Shown in pieces: positions 10,958 to 21,688 of a DNA stretch of 32,286 nt (within the stretch, counting starts at the first letter, position 1; the number at the start of each line of letters is the position of its first letter). Source of the stretch: Saccoglossus kowalevskii (taxonomy: Eukaryota > Hemichordata > Enteropneusta > Harrimaniidae); the NCBI RefSeq assembly GCF_000003605.2, contig NW_003150760.1, positions 251,288-283,573 on the forward strand, written 5' to 3'. Made by a program: the position numbers and the translations under genes. Below the pieces are notes generated by a model. That model searched no databases, was not told where the DNA came from, and was given only the letters and a program-made list of their open reading frames with translations.

Positions 10958-13203
10958 CGGCTGTCCCGCTACGAAAGCATGTAGGAATCATGACCTATTA
11001 TTGAACGGAACCGAGTGAATCAGAGATGCTGACATATTATTTGTACAAGCACTAGGACTTTACGACCTGGCACATTTTGAGGAATATAAAATCCCCATTA
11101 AATGTTCAACTTTATCCTAATTTATTATTGTTCGTAGCTACTAATGCAGGTGTTACGTCGTAACATATTTTTTTTTCTTAGTGTGGGTCCATGTTAAGAC
11201 AGTTGATTTATTGGGTGTGTACAGGAACAATAGCTTCTGTGTACTTTAGATACATCCTCGTTCACATGTGTGAGTGAGTGATGTTAATACACACCTGTAC
11301 CACGAGAATATCTGTAGTGATAGGTCATAGGTCAAACTAACAAAAATCGATAACATGTCTCAGTAACAGCGGAATATACTAGTAATTGCTTGAATGCCAA
11401 ACTGCATATGTCGTGAGCCAATTTATAGTCGATTACTACGAGTGGTAACTTTTATGGTGAAATTGTTCCTTCTTTGGTTAGAAATGGGTAATATCCACAT
11501 TGCAGCATGTCGGGGAAATGAGGCAATGAGGACTTACTATTTCCAAATACTAAACTGCGCGCTTATGCAATATTTTGCTCACCAAATTAATTGAGAAATT
11601 GAAACGATTTGATTAGCCAGGCAGACGCTTCCCAATATAAAGCTACGTCACTGTTCGGGCTTCTACAATGCGTAACTGCTGTTTGGGTTAAAAATAATGC
11701 CTTAGTTGACTTTAGTGTAATTGTGTGTTTTTTGTCGGCTTTTACATTGTGTTGTATATACGTTCTAAGCGAGATATCGTATCAACGTAGTACCAATCCA
11801 GCTCTCTGAGTAAAACGCTCTAAATCGTGACCATTCCGATATGGTATCTCCAATTATTTGAAAAACAGGGTTTGTCGAGAGGAAATTAAAACCGCAGTTC
11901 TGAGTGTCATTATGTATTGAATACCCCGTCCCCATGGCTTACATTGCTCGCACGCGCTGACATAGTTTGCGTGGTGGATACATGGAATGCTGGCTTGTAA
12001 TCACCGGCCCGTCATATAGTACACGACTACCTGTTGCATACGCACTGCTTGGCAACACTGAGTTACACACGTGTATCTCGTAAAAACAATATTACAACCG
12101 GGGATTACGTTAAGTTATATATCCGGATATTTTGGAAATCTCAAGAAAATCATCAAGCCCTTCAACGATTTCCTGGTCAATGTTGACCCAGAAATTTGAT
12201 AACCTCTCAATTCACATTTTTAATTCAAATGGAAACACAACTAGTCAAACTTCACAGCTGTAATTAGCAATCAATGTTGTTTCAGCGCTATTTAGAAAAA
12301 TACTCGTAACAGACGAACGCTCTGTTTGTTGTTGTAAGCATGAATGGTGGTCAAATCATTATATCAACATTTTCAATAATCATGAAAACATCCAATCGAA
12401 GTAATTCATCGATTTTTTTACATCTTTACATCTGAAGATAAAAAACATGTAAATTTACTTAACGATAATAAAGGACGAACAAGTTCAACTCTGTTATCTG
12501 ATCTGAGCTATATTGACAGTGACATGCCCACGCTGTGTGTTTGTCCCATCGTTGCCATTGATTTTCCATGGTCACATTAAATTTTGAAACGTGTCATTGA
12601 TGAATGTCGTATTTCAGGGTCGACAGGCGATAAAATACGACCACATTGTCCTACACTCCAGTCAAGATGTTCTTACAGGCACCCACAAGTTCATGATGTT
12701 GCCAAGATACATCTTCTCTTGGGCGAATATCAAGTTCGCGAATGTAAGACAGATTTCCGAGGGGCAAAATCCTGATGACAAATTCGCGGGGACAAACCCA
12801 AAGTACAAAACACCAGGGAACAAAATATTTGTGGACAGAATTCGGGGGATATAAATCGTAATAAATTGCTGTCGAGGATTTTTAAATCAATACTAATTTA
12901 TTATCCATTATGACAATAAAACTACATGTACGGTCTTTCCACACACAAATAACTCGCAATCAACGATGTAGTATTCAGGTGAGAATTAATTGACTTGATA
13001 TATTCAAAGTTTCAAAATTAACGCATGTACAACATGTACACTATATACGTCACTGATTTGGTTGTAGAATCTCCTAACCAGATATAATGAATACCTTTGT
13101 TCTACTGGAATTGTGTCCCCTGGGATTTTGTCCCTATCCCTCAAGTTCGAACGTAAACAATACTAGTATGAAGTGTCTTTTGAGTACCAGTAACTGACAA
13201 GAG
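10958..13203. other. Intergenic DNA, no supported gene
   Basis: Open frames at 11394-11594, 11609-11809 and 12584-12854 are under 90 codons and match no family I know. The last two overlap in different frames and lie against a pair of degenerate inverted arms (12761-12787 and 13107-13134), so they are probably repeat-derived. Confidence 0.5.
12761..13134. repeat. Candidate small inverted-repeat element
   Basis: The left arm reads GGGGCAAAATCCTGATGACA (12761-12780) and continues AAATTC. The right arm, read on the minus strand from 13134, is GGGACAAAATCCCAGGGGAC then ACAATTCC. The arms match at about 20 of 26 positions. Extra GGGACAAA-like motifs nearby (12789, 12818) suggest that the arm itself is a degenerate short repeat. 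No target duplication is obvious. This may be an old MITE or just GGGACAAAAT-type simple repeats. Confidence 0.35.
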
Positions 13204-13556
13204 AGGGGGCAAGGGTTATTTTCGTTCAACGTAATTGCAATATTTTGTTGTTCGTACAACGTAAATTGAAAAAATAAATTCCGTAATTCTGTAATCACAG
13301 GCTAGACGTACAACGTAATCAATCAAATATTTTGTTCTTACACTGTGAAAATATATGATTTTTTCAGGTACGTACAAAAATTTTCTAGGTTTTCTTTTTT
13401 TAATTTTCCGTAAAATGTAAAATAACCTTTATTTTCTCTGTAAACTGTAAACACTCAATTTTCACTGTAAATTGTCAAAACGTCTTTTTTCCTTTTAAAT
13501 TGTAAAAAGCCCTTTTTATTTCCCGTAAAACTGTACCAGCTACCCCCTTGCCCCCT
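13204..13556 (+). mobile_element. hAT-like MITE, family B copy 1 (353 bp)
   Basis: The element starts AGGGGGCAAGG and ends CCTTGCCCCCT, a perfect 11-bp terminal inverted repeat. The flanks are GACAAGAG (13196-13203) and AACAAGAG (13557-13564), an 8-bp target duplication with one mismatch. Eight bases is the duplication size of hAT transposases. The interior is AT-rich with recurring GTAAA, GTAAAC and GTACAACGTAA motifs and no coding frame. The inverted copy is at 24551-24908. The element is bounded on both sides, so it is an intact non-autonomous insertion. Confidence 0.88.
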
Positions 13557-14604
13557 AACAAGAGTTCAGTGTGTAACTGTAAATCTCAAAACAGTCAACT
13601 ATAGGAAGCCGAATCGACTTTCACACCCCCCCCCCCACACACACACATACCCACCCACATCACGTAGAGCCCTCATCACTAAATGCCTTCATATATTTGC
13701 ACGTTGATGCATATTAAAGAAAACAACACTCGCGTACTAATAAAATCAATGTGAGATTGAGAATACTTGGGTCAGAAATGAGAGGTGTAACGCAATGCAT
13801 CATGGGACGTGATTTAAACCAACCCATGCATTGTTGTGGTTAGAACATAAACTTAATTGCCCCAATCGTCTCAATCATGGTCACTGCCAATACTTTGATT
13901 ATGACATGAAAGGAACTGTCGTTTTCCTCAAGGTTCCACTGCTGACTGGGGCTAGTCGGGACTTTGAAGTCATACGTTAGCGGGGATGTGGTATTTTTCA
14001 TTGCGGAAATCATAAATATTTACCTATTCGCAGTTCTATAAACTGGTGTGAGCTTTACCACACGACTTTACTGAATTCAAGCTTCTAGTATTTTGTTTAG
14101 ACTTGTTTTTTTTTCAATCGTACGTGATCATGTATCATTTCCGTGGTGTTCATTGTCGGGCCAGGCTGCTTTACATTTTAATTAGTTCACAGTGTTCAAG
14201 CAAATTCGTCACGGTACTCAGAAGAACATACTCACTATAATTTTGTAATTACAAATAAACCGACTACAACAACAAAAACTTCCATATTCATATGAAATTC
14301 CGCAAGGAAGCATGGGACACATAACGAAAATGACTCTGGTGCGTAAATTTGAAATGACCTTTTCTCGAGATTTAACGCTATGGGGTGAATGCGAACTTCC
14401 AATCTAAACTGAACATAGGCAACCTCGCCGTACGCTGAAATGCATTCCTCGTTAGCATGTGACCGTTAACCACAGTTGTTGACAAACTATGTCTCCCAGA
14501 CAAGGGTTCTTTTCAGTCGAAACAACTCAAGAGTCCCGTCCACCTAACACTTTGATTCGGTGCTTTCCGCCTACAAAATATACTTAGTTCCCCAAATGAA
14601 GTCA
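13557..14604. other. Intergenic DNA with C-run and CA microsatellite
   Basis: A run of C followed by (CA)n lies at about 13625-13648. No gene or further repeat is recognised in the rest. Confidence 0.5.
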
Positions 14605-14789
14605 ACAAAACTTCACCACAGCACGTTTATTGGGTCAATACCGACAGCATCGGTGCCATGTTTCCTAGCCGTGTACGATACGTTATCTCCGTCATTTCCC
14701 GCCATATCGTAACTGGACATTGTTCGATAACGCGTTGGTAGAGTATGACGTGTTTTCCATGCCGTATTGGGGTCTCGTGTGTCCAGAAC
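14605..14789 (-). CDS. Candidate 3' terminal exon of an unidentified minus-strand gene
   Basis: Read on the minus strand, a T-rich tract ending TTTTTATTAG is a good splice acceptor directly before base 14789. The following 98 bases are open to a TGA at 14694-14692 in one frame, giving a hydrophilic tail that ends RYGGK. The other two frames are also open for about 55-60 codons, so the coding frame is not settled. An AATAAA poly(A) signal follows at 14631-14626 with GT-rich sequence after it, so the exon would end near 14605. Acceptor, short open frame and poly(A) signal in the right order support a terminal exon, but no family is recognised and no strong upstream donor was found. Confidence 0.25.
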
Positions 14790-15037
14790 CTAATAAAAAC
14801 AAACATTAAAACTCTTGTAATATAAAAATCCTAAATGTTATCGCTATATATAATAACATAGGCTAAGTATTTGCTAATAAGAACATTACTAAAAAATATC
14901 TATCGTGACTTTGTATTACTTTACTCCGCAACATCATACTAGGCATAAAATGTAAACCAAGATTTCTTCGTCACGGTGGACAAAAATAACAAAGCCGTTG
15001 CAGGCAAATCCCGATCACTCCAAACATTCCCTGGATA

Positions 15038-15238
15038 CCGTAAAAAGATTAATTATTCACTGGGTTTTAAATTTGCTTATTTCGCCGACTGAAAAAGATC
15101 CTAAACTAAAACCCATTGAATATGTAAAATTAAGCATAGAACACATTATCTAAATGATAATACCGTGAATTAAAAACCATATGCCTGAAATGCTTAATCA
15201 GTGACATTTAAACCCAGTGAAAATTAGTCATTTTACAG
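15038..15238 (+). mobile_element. Tc1/mariner-like MITE, family C copy 1 (201 bp)
   Basis: The ends are inverted repeats of about 35 bases: CCGTAAAAAGATTAATTATT at the left, and read from the right on the minus strand CTGTAAAATGACTAATTTTC, both running on into CACTGGGTTT. TA lies immediately outside each end (15036-15037 and 15239-15240), the target duplication of Tc1/mariner transposases. The interior repeats versions of CACTGGGTTTTAAATT. The inverted copy is at 25640-25847. There is no coding frame. Confidence 0.88.
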
Positions 15239-15303
15239 TATAGTTGTACACTGGACACAGGTCAAATTTCGAAAAAAAGTAAATGAGATGAATGACGTGT
15301 CCG

Positions 15304-15552
15304 TCAATTTTTTAGTACACCCGGGGACAAAACCAACCAGTTTAACATGTTTGCAGCAGCCACACCACATTCTGTGACAATTTTATCAACACGCAAGACT
15401 TCGGACCGATGTTTTCTCAAGGAACTGTTAAAAGATCCGTGACAATTAGTACGAACATTTTCTTTCCTGGACAGCTTTTCCCACACACTCGAACTGTATA
15501 CAAGTAGACAGCCCGTTGTTACGGCGGTTATCAATGCAACGACAAAGTACAT
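15304..15552 (-). CDS. Candidate first exon encoding an N-terminal hydrophobic segment, minus strand
   Basis: From an ATG at 15552 the minus strand encodes 82 residues to a TGA at 15306-15304. Residues 2-20 are hydrophobic (start MYFVVALITAVTTGCLLVY) and precede a basic, hydrophilic stretch, which fits a signal peptide or signal anchor. Two cysteines (NCHGSF, TECGV) and an N-glycosylation motif NSS follow. It may be a small secreted or type II membrane protein, complete or continuing through a weak donor (GTGTAC at 15320-15315) towards the terminal exon at 14789. The start context is poor, an upstream ATG opens a short competing frame, and no homologue is recognised, so it may be a chance frame. 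Confidence 0.25.
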   Translation of the reverse strand: MYFVVALITAVTTGCLLVYSSSVWEKLSRKENVRTNCHGSFNSSLRKHRSEVLRVDKIVTECGVAAANMLNWLVLSPGVLKN

Positions 15553-15573
15553 CGGTTGAAAACTACTGCCCAA

Positions 15574-17940
15574 TATTTGTCATCTTCGGCAGACGACTTA
15601 TTGATCGTGATCGTTTCCAACGCACCCCTGTGTTTATTAGCTTAATTTTAATGTTTTTTTAAACTTTCCATCGGATATACCGAATACTTTCGTTTTTACC
15701 GTTGCCGCGGAAGTATAATAAAACATGTACTCGTATAACTGTCTACTATCCATGTACATGTAAATGATTTCTGGCGAGGTGGCACGTGACAAATGGCCCA
15801 TTCAAGTATCGCGACGAGAGCCGCTCACTGCATGGGACGATGGCCCGCCTCTATTAACAACCGAGTAATGTCGACAGCTAGATGGTGCATATAGGTCGAT
15901 TGACCCCCAAGGCTGACGGGGTCAACGATAACGCGTATGTTTGCTAATTGACGGTAGTCGGCGGTAGCGCTTTAAATCGACACTGACTCAGACGTGCATT
16001 GCAATTGAGACCCTGCATCTATCGCGTTGGAATTCACCCGAAGTTTTCAAGGAATACAAAGACGGTTGGAAGTGACAGGTACCGGTTGAAGAACCAGTCG
16101 GCGTATGTGTGTGAGTAACTTCTATTCTGTAACTAACTTATTAATTGTGGGGCAACACTATATTTCAGCCGCCGCGTTTGAAGACCCCCCCCCCTCCCAT
16201 GGCTAACTCCGCTTGTTTGTCGCACAGACGATAAGTTACTAAACACATTCTCTGTTTTAAAAATGATCAACCATCCGACAATAAAAAAACAAAAACATTA
16301 AAATCTCTGTCTAGGTTAAAATCAATTGTCCATCTATTTAATCTTCGAAACATTGACAGATATCAATACTATTTGCGTCAACAGGTAGTTGGCGATTAGC
16401 GACCAGAACGGCTTTATCTTCTCAAATCCCCAGCTGCGAAAAGACGTCGAGGTCACGGGTTGGTCTGGCGGTCACTCTGTTACTTTACCTGTTGTTTCCG
16501 TTCCACTTTACAAAAGACAAGACATTCTTTTATGCGTCTTGATCCCTTAAGCTACCTCGACTTAAGTGGGGTGAAATATATCCATACCACGTAAACCTGT
16601 TCACAGTTAGTATGGTTCGGTAACGTAAGGGGTTGATTTACAGTTTGTCACTATGGCATACTCGCTGGTCCGTGTATATATTTATACGGGAGGACAGTTC
16701 CCAGGCTTCGCGTTTACTGTTCCCAGCTGCGTACACATTTAGGCAGCGGTCACAGTAGCGGGATATTCTAAACAAAACAACAAACAAAAAAACAATCGCA
16801 ACGTTTTAGAAAATGTTTCCGTTTTATACAGCGATTCAATCGGACCGTAGTTTGGGATTCAAAGGACCGTGACACAACACGCAATTTGTATGGCAGGGAG
16901 GTGTAATTTTACTCGAAAGTCTGTTTCCGTCCCAATGTCGTGGGCGCCCTTGAAAGAGACACTCAATAATAGATTAATATATACGCAGTAACCTATATTC
17001 CGCGTGTTTCTGTGATAACAGCGTGCACGACCAAGGCCAGTTTATATTGGCAATGTCACGGATATGTTGTAGTTACGTGAATACATGTCCGCTAATCGTG
17101 TAGTTAGTTGCAATTGTTTCACAAGTCAAAGGGTGGAACTTTATTTATGATGGGACGGCTAGCGTGGGAATCAAAACAAGCATCAATATTAAAACAATAT
17201 TATACTTGAAGGAAAATATATATATAATCTAGAACGCAAACCTGTCTGAAAACATAAACCGAACAAAAGCAAGTGCAAAGCCCCCTCCCTTCGAAATAAT
17301 GTTCAACCCTGTAACATTTGTGTCCCTCGTAAAAATACGTGTAAAGAAGAGTTGCCCACTCGTAGTGTGGTAACATTCAGCATCGTGATCTGTCATTTTT
17401 TTGAATACAATGTTACTAAGCAATTCACACGTTAAAGGTGGCAGTCTGTCCCGTAGTCCCGCCTTTACCGTTTATGGGTAGATCTCCCAACGGCATCGTG
17501 TCTATTGTCATTGTCTATACTAATGTCTCTCCAAGTATCTGCGAACTTTTAATTTATGCTTAGTAAACGTCGTGTTTACGTAGACTAATATATCACTTTT
17601 GTTGTTCAGCAAATAAAATTACTCCGTTAGGCCGAAGACATGTAAGTTACGCAATGGGAGCCATGTATTCTACGTGTTACCCATCATACATCGCGCGTTG
17701 TTTTGCGACTACACACAGCACATTTGTATCACACTGGACGAGTTGTTCAAATACTATTTCTCCCCGGGGAGGGGTAATCTTTTCAATCTTTTTAAAACAG
17801 TCACGGTGCTCAAAACGATCAAAATCATCACATATGAAATTCACCTTGTTACAAGGGATTGACCATCACATATCGTTCGTTTTGTTTGTATGTGCGTTCA
17901 CAGCACTTAGGGTATTTTTTAAACAAATAATGAAATAGGG
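15574..17940. other. Intergenic DNA; 15.75-16.12 kb is CpG-richer and may be promoter DNA
   Basis: Between about 15750 and 16110 CpG is more frequent than in the rest of the window (for example TCGCGACGAG and GTCGGCGGTAGCGC), and the stretch ends in a GTGAGT donor-like site at 16111. This could be a promoter with a non-coding first exon on the plus strand. A TATATATTTATA box lies at about 16674-16685 followed by GC-richer DNA. Neither leads to a recognisable coding exon. No gene is supported from 16200 to 17940. Confidence 0.35.
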
Positions 17941-17947
17941 TTTACTA

Positions 17948-18040
17948 TTTTGGACCGTAAAACGTGTTTAGGGACTTTTTTCAAAATCTCATTCTCAAAC
18001 ATGGGTACCAGGTATTCCTCTGAGTTGCCTTCCCCGGAGT
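17948..18040 (+). repeat. Dispersed repeat, copy 2
   Basis: This is the second copy of the unnamed repeat at 3324-3410, in the same orientation. It shares AAAACGTGTTT(A/G)GGG and CATGGGTACCAGGTATTCC with that copy. Its borders are unclear. Confidence 0.6.
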
Positions 18041-18822
18041 TATCGCAATTTGAATCTGCAGACACACAAAAACAAAGATATTCACCAATACTCAATAATA
18101 GGAAATCAATATAAAAATGTTGTAATGTTATCTCAATATCAGCTGTATAAGTTATTTTTTGAAAATAAGCTATTTCTCGTTATTTTTCTCTGAATCCTCT
18201 ACCCGCTTGTTTTGATAACAAGTTTTGTTTTCAGTAATAACAGTTGCGGATGTAAACTGAAATTTGGGATTTATTTTTGACTAGACTGTCACTAGACTGT
18301 TTTGATCATGTTAAAATGACGTGGCTTTAAATTGGTTTATTTAAAAATAAGTCAGCCGACAATAATCAATAAGTAGGCGTATCTCTCACAAGAGCCATTG
18401 ATACAATAACAACGTAACGCATTTTTATTAATATCAAAATAACACATTGTTATCATACCTAGAGCGTTCTGTATTCACTCAGTCTCTTTGATCGCACAGT
18501 GCGAATACAAATAAATACGTCACTAGTGAAATTAGTACATTTGTAATCAATGTCAAAATGCACTATTATCCTCAAGTTAGTTCATGATCTTTGTTACAAT
18601 GACGGCCAACGTCGCACATGTCGAAAATACATACTTGCTCCAAGTATACGAGAACGACGGCAATGTTATTGCATTGGGACCAGCCTGCGCAAGCACATTA
18701 CAATTATAAATAAAATATAATTTTCTAACGCTGTCCAACCTGGTACAGGAGTAAACAAATTATATCTTAGTGATCAGAACTATTCACAAAAAGAACCTTA
18801 ATTAAATAGGTATTTATTGTAC

Positions 18823-18851
18823 ATTATTATTATTACTATTATTATTATTAT
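18823..18851. repeat. (ATT)n microsatellite
   Basis: Roughly nine or ten ATT/TTA repeats with one interrupting C lie here, directly before the 18866-18908 hairpin. Confidence 0.9.
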
Positions 18852-18865
18852 GGTTATACCAGCAT

Positions 18866-18908
18866 TAGAATGACTGAAGTGTCATTCAATAATGCTTCAG
18901 TTATTCTA
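18866..18908. other. Inverted repeat / hairpin, 14-bp arms
   Basis: TAGAATGACTGAAG (18866-18879) pairs with CTTCAGTTATTCTA (18895-18908) at 13 of 14 positions around a 15-base loop. It is too short for a typical animal pre-miRNA and has no obvious target duplication. Confidence 0.7.
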
Positions 18909-21421
18909 GTTTTAAATTTCATCACAACATCAGATATGTCACCACAGGGCAGATGAACGTTCTCATGTGAGTAAACAAAAACCGAACTAACGTTTGAATA
19001 TGTCACTTTTATATGGTTGCTTTAACTATAAGGTTAGCTCGGATTATGTGAGCTTGGCTTAAACCATGAAATATTGTAGGATTAGTTAGACTCAAGGATT
19101 TGTAGTTTTGTAGGTGTGCCACAAAGAAATTACGATTAGATGCCGATGTCATTGGTAGATGCATTGCTGTTGAATTACAGTACTCGGGTGATACATTAGT
19201 CATTAGGATCACATAACAGTGCGTGATGATTGGAGTTGTTTTCAAGTATAATATCCTGCTATTTATAGAACTCTGAAATTACCATTCATTTACCTCTTAA
19301 TAATGATCTCAATAATTGGTTTACAACACCTCGTTTTCTGATATCATTGATTGTACACTCCATTAGTAGGTGATTAGTCGGTGATAACATGTCAATACCT
19401 GGTAATTTGGAGAGTTTACGTGCCAGTAGTTCGTCACATTACATTATAATATGTCTGTGGTGAGTAGAAGGCAGTCCATGTGAATTAACGGATGAAGTAT
19501 TTTCCGATCTTGGCAGTGATTTATGTTATTTGAACAAGCGAGTGCTACAAGTGGGCAAAGAATGTGAAAATTAACAACAACATGTTTGCAGATAGAGTAA
19601 GCCGATAATGCAGGTTTTGTCTTTTTTACATTGACGGGGATGAGTAACGTGATTTCTTACATTTAATCATCATTTTCGTTTAAAAATAACATTCAAATTC
19701 AACTACTTTGCGTTCACACATACATCAGAGATAAGCTTTGTTTGAATCTCAGTACTCGATGAGCCAAATCAATACCCGAAAGGTCCACGTCATATCCACG
19801 TGGTCATTAGCAGTAATTGGGTGCACACTATCACAGCGAATTCACTGGGTGTCATAATTAGCTAACTTTAGCTGATATTAGATTCAATGATCATAGAGAA
19901 CAATGATTATGTTTTACAAAGGGTTGAACTTTCCAAGCAGTATACCAATACGTTAATTTCACAAGGAAGCCGCCTGCTACTTGCTACAGTGACTATGACA
20001 CAAGTCGAAGAAAATGAATCCTAATGTGTGTGCCTGTGCTTGAATCTCTTGTATATCGCCTGTACGAAAGAGATAATGTTTCTGAGTGACATCATTTATT
20101 AAATTAATGTCATAAAAGAATTTGAGCAATAATTGATATAAGCAATCCTAAAGAGATGTATCTTTAGAACAATTCACAATTTTACTACCATAAAGGCGTC
20201 TTTTATGAAACACAAATAATAGATACATTGTACACTGTTGAAAAATCTGGAGAGTGAAAACGTAACCAATGTGCGTATAGTTAGTTTATACTGTAACAAC
20301 ACATTGACACATACATTTATATATGTGACAGATGGCAAGCACATTCGTTTTAAAATACCTCCAAGGAATGTACAGACAACATCTGGGTACACATATTAAC
20401 AAGTGTGAGAGGCAGTTTATTGTTGCCAAGCTGGCAAACATACGTGATTTCCCCCTGACGAATTTAACCTTCTCACCACCAGTTCCCCTTTTTCATCGCA
20501 AATTCAAAAAATAGTCCCGATCATAGTCTGCACTTTTCTTCAGGAGATTGGGGCAAAAATAGCCGAATATATTTAGTTAAAAACTGAAAATTGACTCAAA
20601 TTGTGTCTGCTGGCTTCCAAATTAGGGTTTATTTCCAGAAATTGAGGAATAGAAAAAAAAGGTGCGGAAAAAATGGACGAGAATGTCAGGTGTTGAAAAG
20701 GTTAACATCTTCAGTAAAGATCCCAGCTGTATTCTACGATATGTTGATATATCAAAGAATGCGTAAACACGGCCAGCGTATATGCAAGATTACTTATTGG
20801 GCGTGTCCGCGTACCCAACAATTGTTTTTCTCAAGTTTCATAATCGCCACAATACCTAAAGTGTTTAATATTATATGACATTTGTATTGTACCTCCACGA
20901 GAGCACATTAACATTAACAGCTTGGTCTTGTCAAGTGGTTTGGTGTTTATGTACAACAAACTCGTATTTTCACAATATATATATGTCCAGTTACTACTGT
21001 AGTATTTGGGTATTATATAAGGCGTGTATTACTGCAGCTGTGTCTGGTACCTTTGACATGTGTGTGTTCAACAAAGGATGTCTGTCCGTAACCATGTAAT
21101 TACACGTTCATTCGTCAAACAATCGTCTAGTATGTCTGGCCCATGTGTTTGATCCTTTATGTCATAAAAAATAAGTAATAGTTGCTGGAATTTATTGAAA
21201 AGTGTTGTTGGTCATCGTAGTTCTCTGTAATTATCTCAAACCCAAATAATAAGTGTCGGACAATAATATTAACGTCATCGCACAACAATACCGTCAGAGG
21301 GTACAGTGTGGATCTACAACGTATTAATGCAATTGAACAATGTCCTCAGTAAATGTCCTTTGTCTTGTTTGTCACGAGGAAGTATAGTCTTGGAATAAAA
21401 TGTTTTAACTTTGTATTTAGG

Positions 21422-21440
21422 CAGTATACATCGTATACTG
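21422..21440. other. Perfect short palindrome
   Basis: CAGTATAC, loop ATC, GTATACTG: an 8-bp perfect stem around three bases. The DNA just after it repeats GTATA/TATCGTA motifs. Confidence 0.75.
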
Positions 21441-21674
21441 TATATCGTATTACACGACTCCCGCAATGAACGTATACAAGTTTTGAACCAATACTGTACT
21501 CAAGACCGGCTCATGCATTCCCCTATCGTTCATTATTCCATTTCATCTCTTACTGTTCAGTCATAACTTATTAAACATTCATTCCTGTGACCAGTTGTAA
21601 GCAAATGGCGCAAGTGATTCAATTTACTGTGATCATATACAAACTACGCTCTCCAAATGAGGTGGTTTAATTGT

Positions 21675-21688
21675 ACCAATTAATTGGT
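21675..21688. promoter_or_regulatory. Palindromic homeodomain-type site
   Basis: ACCAATTAATTGGT is a perfect 14-bp palindrome containing two abutting TAATT/AATTA cores, the arrangement bound by homeodomain pairs. Palindromes of this length are rare by chance, but no neighbouring gene indicates a function. Confidence 0.3.

Noticed and set aside
15304-15552. Insulin-like or other cysteine-patterned peptide hormone
   Set aside because: Only two cysteines follow the hydrophobic segment, and the insulin A-chain CC pattern is missing.
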